Below are positions 58,843 to 64,000 of a stretch of 64,000 nucleotides of DNA, in pieces. The notes under the pieces were generated by a model. The model was given only the letters and a program-made list of their open reading frames with translations. It was not told the origin of the DNA and did no database searches. The DNA comes from Rugosimonospora acidiphila. GTDB lineage: Bacteria > Actinomycetota > Actinomycetes > Mycobacteriales > Micromonosporaceae. Positions within the stretch are counted from its first letter, which is position 1. Every line of letters starts with the position of its first letter. The stretch covers positions 124,001-188,000 of the forward strand of contig NZ_BAABJQ010000007.1 in assembly GCF_039543385.1 (NCBI RefSeq). Direction: 5' to 3'. The position numbers and the translations under genes were made by a program.

Positions 58843-60074
58843 CGGCACCGGCAATCGAGGACCTGCTGCGTGAGCTCACGCCGCAGGTCCTCGGTGCGTT
58901 GGTACGCCGGTACGGCCAGTTCGAAGGGTGTGAGGACGCCGTACAGGAGGCCGTCCTGGCCGCCAGCCTGCAGTGGCCGGCCGAGGGAGTGCCGGACAAT
59001 CCGCGCGGCTGGCTGGTGACTGTCTCGTCCCGGCGGTTCATCGACCAGGTACGCAGTGACCACGCCCGTCGCGAGCGGGAGTCGGCGATGGCCGCCGAGG
59101 TGGTGCCCGAGGACGTACCCGACACCGATGACACGCTCGTGCTGCTGTTCCTGTGCTGCCATCCGGCGCTGACCGCGGCCTCCCAGATCGCCCTCACGCT
59201 GCGGGCGGTCGGTGGTCTGACCACCGTCGAGATCGCCCGCGCGTTCCTGGTGCCGGAGGCCACGATGGCGGCGAGGATCAGCCGGGCCAAGCAGCGCATC
59301 AGGGCCGCCGGCAGCTCATTTCGCCTGCCGGAGGGTGCGGAGCGCGAACATCGGCTCCGGGTCGTCCTGCACGTGCTCTATCTGATCTTCAACGAGGGCT
59401 ACACCGCCTCCTCGGGGGGCGAACTGCACCGCGCCGACCTCGCGCACGAGGCGATCCGGCTGGCCAGGATGGTGCACACGCAGCTGCCCGAGGACGGCGA
59501 GGTGACGGGGCTGCTCGCGCTCATGCTGCTGACCCACGCCCGCCGCCGGGCCCGTACGACGGCGGCCGGCGACCTGGTGCCGCTGAAGGAGCAGGATCGC
59601 GCGCAGTGGGACCGCGGGCTGATCGACGAGGGCACGGAACTGGTAAAGGCGTCGCTGGCCGGTCCGGCGCTGGGGCCCTACCAACTGCAGGCCGCCATCG
59701 CCGCCACCCACGACGACGCGGCCACCGCCGAGGAGACCGACTGGCCGCAGGTGCACGCGCTCTACCTGATCCTGGAACGGATAGCGCCCAACCCGATGGT
59801 CACCCTCAACCGGGCGATCGCGCTCGCCGAGACCGATGGGCCGCGTGCCGGACTGGCACTGTTGTCCACATTGGACGGTGATGAGCGGCTGGCCGGGCAT
59901 CACCGGCTGCTGTCCGTGCGGGCGCATCTGCTGGAGAAGATCGGGGACACGGCCGGGGCGTACGAACACTACCGGCGCGCCGCGAGATCCACCGCCAGCA
60001 TCGCCGAGCAGCGCTACCTGGAGTCTCGCGCCGGCCGGGTGAGAAAAGCACCCGTCCCCCCGCCGGCAACCTGA
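58839..60074 (+). CDS. ECF42-type RNA polymerase sigma factor
   Basis: A 411-residue sigma factor with a long C-terminal extension. Region 2 is at about residues 8-75 (RRYGQFEGCEDAVQEAVLAA, NPRGWLVTVSSRRFIDQVR); region 4 at about 110-165 (LTLRAVGGLTTVEIARAFLVPEATMAARI). The remaining ~240 residues are TPR-like helices (EGYTASSGGELHRADLAHEAIRL, then NPMVTLNRAIALAE) as expected of ECF42. No anti-sigma factor is adjacent; the C-terminal domain is thought to control activity in this group. It is translationally coupled to the DGPF gene. Confidence 0.92.
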   Translation: MTAPAIEDLLRELTPQVLGALVRRYGQFEGCEDAVQEAVLAASLQWPAEGVPDNPRGWLVTVSSRRFIDQVRSDHARRERESAMAAEVVPEDVPDTDDTLVLLFLCCHPALTAASQIALTLRAVGGLTTVEIARAFLVPEATMAARISRAKQRIRAAGSSFRLPEGAEREHRLRVVLHVLYLIFNEGYTASSGGELHRADLAHEAIRLARMVHTQLPEDGEVTGLLALMLLTHARRRARTTAAGDLVPLKEQDRAQWDRGLIDEGTELVKASLAGPALGPYQLQAAIAATHDDAATAEETDWPQVHALYLILERIAPNPMVTLNRAIALAETDGPRAGLALLSTLDGDERLAGHHRLLSVRAHLLEKIGDTAGAYEHYRRAARSTASIAEQRYLESRAGRVRKAPVPPPAT

Positions 60075-60268
60075 GGCGATTGTTCACCGCGGCGCCCCGT
60101 CGATCACGTCTACAGGCTATGTCGGGGCAACCTCAGGTAGCACTCAATTTTATTGTCTATCGATAGATGCATTGATATCTTTCCGTCGCACCGAAAGGCG
60201 GGCCGCCGCCGCGAGCAGGCCAATGGCTCGTGCGCCCGCGGCCGATGTTCGACGGACTGGGAGGTCAG

Positions 60269-62794
60269 GTGCATTCATCTCGACGGTTGTGGCAACGAAG
60301 TAGGCTGACGCGTCGAATGGTCGCGGTCGTGGGGGCCGCTGCCCTCGCGCTGGCACCAGCGGTCGTGTTCGGCACCCCCGCCGCGGCGAACGGGGCCCCG
60401 CCGCCGTCGGGGGCAGTGCTGTCGCCGGACGGCAAGCGGGCGGCGTGGGTGTCCGCCGACGACGCCACGAGTATCTGGAGCGAGACGCGCACGAACTCGA
60501 GGGCGCACTGGCACGCTCCCGAGCGACTGTTGTCGATCCGCGGCACCGTCGGCAAGCTGGCGTTCTCGCCGGACAGCAAGCAGCTGGCGTTCGAGAATCC
60601 ACGCGGCGACCACGGGTTCATCGCGGTCTACGACGTCAAGAAGGACAAGATCGATTACGTCGACCCGTCGTTCGGCACCGACAGCGCGCCCGCCTGGCGG
60701 CCCGGCGGAAGGCAGATCTCGTTCGTGCGCAGCTACCCGGGAATCCCCGACCAGCAGCTGACCGAGCCCGCGCCCTCGTTCGGCCGCTGGACACCTCCGC
60801 CGCCGCGTGCCAACGATACGTTCACCGTCGCCGACATCCTGCAGGCGCCGATCTCCTACGGGCCCCAGGCTTCCGGCGACGGCCGATCGGTCGCCTACGT
60901 CACCCGCGAGGCATACGACCGCGGGATCTACTTCATGCCCTCCGGCGGTTCTTCGCGCCAGATCGTCAGCTACCCGAATGACGACGGCCAGGAGCTGTCC
61001 CAGCTCGCCCTGTCACGCACCGGCAGCGGGGTCGCCTACGTGCGCGGCAGCTCGCCGAACGGTGACGGCGAGATCCTCAACCCGGCCTCGACGCCCGACC
61101 CGCCGCACCGCGAGGTCTACATCGTCTCCTCGCGCGGCGGCAAGCCACAGCTGCTCGGCGACGGGCTCGCGCCGGCGTTCACGCCCGACGATCGCATGAT
61201 CGTGTGGGTCAACGGCACGAGCATCATGAGCGCCGCCTTGACCTGGGATCACAAGGGCGATCTGGCGCGCGTCGGGCACTCGCAACCGCTGCTCACGCTG
61301 GCCAGCGGCACACCGTCGAACCTGCGCTTCTCGCCGGACGGCGCCAAGCTGCTCTACTCGCGCTCGAACGGCGTCGAGGTGCTCGACATGCGCACCCGCA
61401 CGACGACGGCGGTCGCGCACACCGGCGCGAGCGACGCGAACCCCGTGTGGTCGCCCGACGGCAAGCAGATCGCGTTCCGGCGCACCATTTCCGGCCAGCC
61501 GTGGGCGATCTGGGTCGCCGACACCGCGACGCTGACGCCGCGGCAGGTCTGGCAGGCCTCGCCGGGGCTGGGCTCGAGCTACTACGCGCTGGACGAGAAC
61601 CCGACGTTCGAAAGCCAGCCGGGCGACCAGCTGATGTGGTCCAACAACGGCGCTCTCGCGTTTGTGTGGGAGGTCGACGGCTGGCGCCACCTGTACTCGG
61701 TGCCGGTCGCCGGTGGCGCACCGACGCTGCTGACCCCGGGCGACGGTGAGGTCGAGACCGCGCAGGTCAACCGGGAACACACGGCGATCATCTACGCCAC
61801 CAACATCGGCGACATCGCCCGCCGGCACCTGTTCTCGGTCGGCTTCCACGGCGGCACGCCGACGGCGATCACCGGCGGCGATCCGAGCCAGTGGGCTCCG
61901 GCGCCACTGGCCGGCGGCCAACTCGCGTACGCCGAGGGCAGCTACAACGTGCCCCCGACGGTGTACATCCGCGATGCCAAGGGCCACCTGTCGCGGGGCG
62001 GCCCCAAGCTGCCGGCCTCCTACCCGCTGCACCAGCTCGTCGAGCCCCAGCCGGTCACGTTCCCCTCGTCGGTGGACCATCAGACCGTCCACGGACAGCT
62101 GTTCGTGCCGGCCCACCCGACGGGCTGCGCGCTGATTTTCCCGCACGGCGGGCCGTCCCGACAGATGCTGCCGGGCTACCACTACTACGACACGTACACG
62201 GTCCTGTACGAGATGAACCAGTACTTCGCCAGCCACGGCTGTGTCGTGCTGTCCGTCGACTACCGCGGCGGCATCATGTACGGCAACGCGTGGCGCACGT
62301 TCCCGGGCCGGGGCGGCTCGAGCGCCAGCGAGTACCAGGACATCCAGGGCGGCGCGGCGTTCCTGCTCGCGCAGCCGAACGTCCAGCCGGCGAAGGTCGG
62401 CATCTACGGGCTGTCCTACGGCGGTTACCTGACCTCGCTCGGCGTCTCGCGGAACTCGGACATCTTCCACGTCGCCTGGGACATGGCCGGCAACTCCGGC
62501 AGCGCCGCGATCGCCAATCTCAACTCGTGGACGGCGCCGACGCTGATCGAGCAGGGTGACGACGACCGCAACGTCGACTTCAGCGACAACGTGTCGGTCG
62601 TCGACGCGATCGAGGCTCAGAAGCCGCAGCTGGAATTCGCGACGAAGGTAATGCCGAACGAGCAGCACGAGATGTACATGCGCTTCCAGGACCTCGTCGA
62701 CGTCTACGACACCGGCGGCCAATGGATGCTCACGCACCTGTTCCCGGGCAAGGCCGGCGCTACGACGGCACCGGCCACCCCGGCGACCAAGTAA
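60269..62794 (+). CDS. Exported S9-family (prolyl oligopeptidase-like) serine peptidase
   Basis: An 841-residue exported peptidase. GTG 60269 is preferred since GGGAGG lies four bases before it; the signal peptide ends near TPAAANG. The first ~600 residues are a TolB-like beta-propeller (SPDGKRAAWVSADD, SPDSKQLAFENPRG, SPDGAKLLYSRSNG, SPDGKQIAFRRT). The C-terminal alpha/beta-hydrolase domain has catalytic Ser716 in GLSYGGYLTS, an acidic cluster at about 764-766 (GDDDRNVDF) likely holding the Asp, and His800 in PNEQHEMYMRF. It probably cleaves peptides outside the cell. A hairpin terminator follows 18 bp after the stop. Confidence 0.9.
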   Translation: MHSSRRLWQRSRLTRRMVAVVGAAALALAPAVVFGTPAAANGAPPPSGAVLSPDGKRAAWVSADDATSIWSETRTNSRAHWHAPERLLSIRGTVGKLAFSPDSKQLAFENPRGDHGFIAVYDVKKDKIDYVDPSFGTDSAPAWRPGGRQISFVRSYPGIPDQQLTEPAPSFGRWTPPPPRANDTFTVADILQAPISYGPQASGDGRSVAYVTREAYDRGIYFMPSGGSSRQIVSYPNDDGQELSQLALSRTGSGVAYVRGSSPNGDGEILNPASTPDPPHREVYIVSSRGGKPQLLGDGLAPAFTPDDRMIVWVNGTSIMSAALTWDHKGDLARVGHSQPLLTLASGTPSNLRFSPDGAKLLYSRSNGVEVLDMRTRTTTAVAHTGASDANPVWSPDGKQIAFRRTISGQPWAIWVADTATLTPRQVWQASPGLGSSYYALDENPTFESQPGDQLMWSNNGALAFVWEVDGWRHLYSVPVAGGAPTLLTPGDGEVETAQVNREHTAIIYATNIGDIARRHLFSVGFHGGTPTAITGGDPSQWAPAPLAGGQLAYAEGSYNVPPTVYIRDAKGHLSRGGPKLPASYPLHQLVEPQPVTFPSSVDHQTVHGQLFVPAHPTGCALIFPHGGPSRQMLPGYHYYDTYTVLYEMNQYFASHGCVVLSVDYRGGIMYGNAWRTFPGRGGSSASEYQDIQGGAAFLLAQPNVQPAKVGIYGLSYGGYLTSLGVSRNSDIFHVAWDMAGNSGSAAIANLNSWTAPTLIEQGDDDRNVDFSDNVSVVDAIEAQKPQLEFATKVMPNEQHEMYMRFQDLVDVYDTGGQWMLTHLFPGKAGATTAPATPATK

Positions 62795-62812
62795 CGCAAC
62801 GCTTGACACCTT

Positions 62813-62850
62813 GCTGGGCCGTCCGGCGACGCACCGCCGGGCGGCCCAGC
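62813..62850 (+). terminator. Hairpin terminator after S9 peptidase gene
   Basis: GCTGGGCCGTCCGGCG, an ACGCAC loop and CGCCGGGCGGCCCAGC form a 16-bp stem with a single G-U pair, starting 18 bp after the stop codon and followed by GCCTTTC. Confidence 0.7.
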
Positions 62851-63048
62851 GCCTTTCAGTGCGGGCATCCGGGCCGCCATCCGCGGCCCGCGTCGCGGCC
62901 TTTCCCTATGAGCGATCCCGCTCGCCGTCGCGAAGCGGTCAGCGGAAGTTCAGTCGCCGGTCACCAACCCAACCGCCCGATGATCAGCAACGACGGCGAC
63001 GCTGGCGAGGTGTGTTTCGGCCATTCGGCCGACTGGGAAGGGACTTCG

Positions 63049-64000
63049 ATGACTGACACTCCGGATCCCCAGAGCGGGTCGACGGGTTATACCCGGCGCA
63101 GGCTGTTCGGTTCCGCGGCGGCGGTGGGTGGCCTCGCCGCCGCCGCGACGGTTCTGCCGCCCAACGTTCAAAAGGCGCTGGCGGCGCCCCCGCCGAAGCA
63201 CGGGCGGCTGAGTGACATCAAACACGTTGTCATGCTCATGCAGGAGAACCGCAGCTTCGACCACTACTTCGGCACGCTGTCGGGGGTGCGTGGCTTCGAG
63301 GATCCGAAGGCGATGCGGCTGCCCAACGGCCGCCCGGTGTTCTACCAGCCCGATCCGTCCAACCCGGACGGCTACCTGCTGCCGTACCGGCTGAACACCA
63401 CCATCAGCGCGGCTCAGGCGATCCCGTCGATGAGCCACGCGTGGGCGGTGCAGCACCAGGCGTGGAACAACGGCGCGATGGACAACTGGCTGCCGGCGCA
63501 CCTCGCTTCGGACGGCGCGAAGAAGGGCCCGTACACCATGGGCTACTACACCCGCCAGGACCTCCCCTTCCAGTACGCCCTCGCCGACGCGTTCACCATC
63601 TGCGACGCGTACCACTGCTCGGTGCTCGGCCCGACCTGGCCCAACCGGTTCATGTGGATGGCCGGCACGATTGACGCGGACGGCCAGTACGGCGGCCCGT
63701 CGCTTGAGACCGGCAACGTCCCGAACGGGCACTTCTCGTTCAAGACCTACCCCGAGCGGTTGACCGAGGCCGGCGTGAGCTGGAAGATCTACCACTCGCC
63801 GGGCGGCGCGACCGGGCTGCCGCCGTTGAGCGCCCTCGCGCAGTACAACGACGCCACGCCCGGTTCGCCGCTGTACGACCAGGCGCTGGCGACCTCGCCG
63901 CTCGGCCAGTTCGAGTACGACGCGCTCAACGACCAGCTGCCGACGGTTAGCTGGCTGCTGCCGCCGTCGGGCTTTGACGAGCATCCGGCCGGGCTGCCGG
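63049..64000 (+). CDS. Tat-exported phosphoesterase (phospholipase C type), partial
   Basis: The first 317 residues of an exported phosphoesterase cut by the window end. A twin-arginine signal (TRRRLFGSAAAVGGLAAAAT) opens the protein. The catalytic region follows as HVVMLMQENRSFDHYFGTLSG, the metal/nucleophile segment of the acid phosphatase/phospholipase C family (AcpA-like), with NGAMDNWLPAH and GPTWPNRFMWMAG. The ATG at 63049 follows GGGAAGGGA. The family cleaves phospholipids or phosphate esters in the environment. The frame is open to the last base. Confidence 0.9.
   Translation, partial: MTDTPDPQSGSTGYTRRRLFGSAAAVGGLAAAATVLPPNVQKALAAPPPKHGRLSDIKHVVMLMQENRSFDHYFGTLSGVRGFEDPKAMRLPNGRPVFYQPDPSNPDGYLLPYRLNTTISAAQAIPSMSHAWAVQHQAWNNGAMDNWLPAHLASDGAKKGPYTMGYYTRQDLPFQYALADAFTICDAYHCSVLGPTWPNRFMWMAGTIDADGQYGGPSLETGNVPNGHFSFKTYPERLTEAGVSWKIYHSPGGATGLPPLSALAQYNDATPGSPLYDQALATSPLGQFEYDALNDQLPTVSWLLPPSGFDEHPAGLP

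Overview
The window is high-GC DNA (visibly about 70% G+C) with GTG starts, overlapping stop/start codons, ECF sigma factors, SARP and LAL regulators, MsiK-type sugar importers and many exported hydrolases. This points to a soil actinomycete, possibly of the Micromonosporaceae; the family is a guess. No rRNA, tRNA, CRISPR array, transposase or phage gene was recognised. It looks like a chromosomal-arm accessory region rich in nutrient scavenging, regulation and small biosynthetic islands.

Layout. 1-2430: two unknown genes (one a membrane protein) and a TPR protein. 2585-15968: the dominant locus, one long coupled operon behind a LacI-type regulator with operator-like repeats at its start. It encodes ribokinase, ribose pyranase, an ADP-ribosylglycohydrolase with an extra C-terminal domain, a CUT1-type ABC importer (lipoprotein plus two permeases, no ATPase), two sulfatases, an exported beta-helix glycosidase and the formylglycine-generating enzyme that activates sulfatases. 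I read it as a catabolic system for a ribose-containing and/or sulfated substrate. 16096-20881: two SDR genes, an ECF sigma factor with a SnoaL-like tail, a small monooxygenase, a TetR regulator and a CMD-family protein. 21009-26535: an operon for import (SsuABC/NMT1-type) and breakdown (ACMSD-like amidohydrolase, SDR, FAH-family hydrolase) of an unknown, probably aromatic or organic-acid compound, preceded by a striking AT-rich 16-bp palindrome.

26542-31859: a strong hairpin and a 20-bp tandem repeat, then minus-strand genes for a large exported M36 metalloprotease, a membrane protein, a beta-trefoil (I66-inhibitor-like) protein and a lipoprotein. 31942-40094: a SARP/AfsR-type regulator, an exported alpha/beta hydrolase, an AraC regulator and a LuxR-family LAL regulator. 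40409-44299: hotdog thioesterase, VOC protein, degenerate universal stress protein, and a divergent FAD-monooxygenase/TetR pair with clear operator palindromes. 44377-45942: exported pectate lyase with a C-terminal binding domain.

46481-52933: a membrane protein followed by a compact biosynthetic island: a ketosynthase-ACP protein in which the acyltransferase core is missing although both flanking linkers remain, a free-standing adenylation enzyme overlapping it, and an FAD oxidoreductase; a UPF0104 membrane protein lies convergent. 53517-60074: a Clp N-domain/M48-like metallopeptidase fusion, an adenosine deaminase family gene without a normal in-frame start, a DUF1304 protein, a DHA2-type MFS exporter, and a DGPF protein coupled to an ECF42-type sigma factor. 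60269-64000: an exported S9 peptidase and the 5' part of a Tat-exported phosphoesterase (phospholipase C type) cut by the window end.

The most promising new-biology candidates are the ribose/ADP-ribosylglycohydrolase/sulfatase operon, the AT-less KS-ACP plus adenylation island, and the ClpN-metalloprotease fusion.
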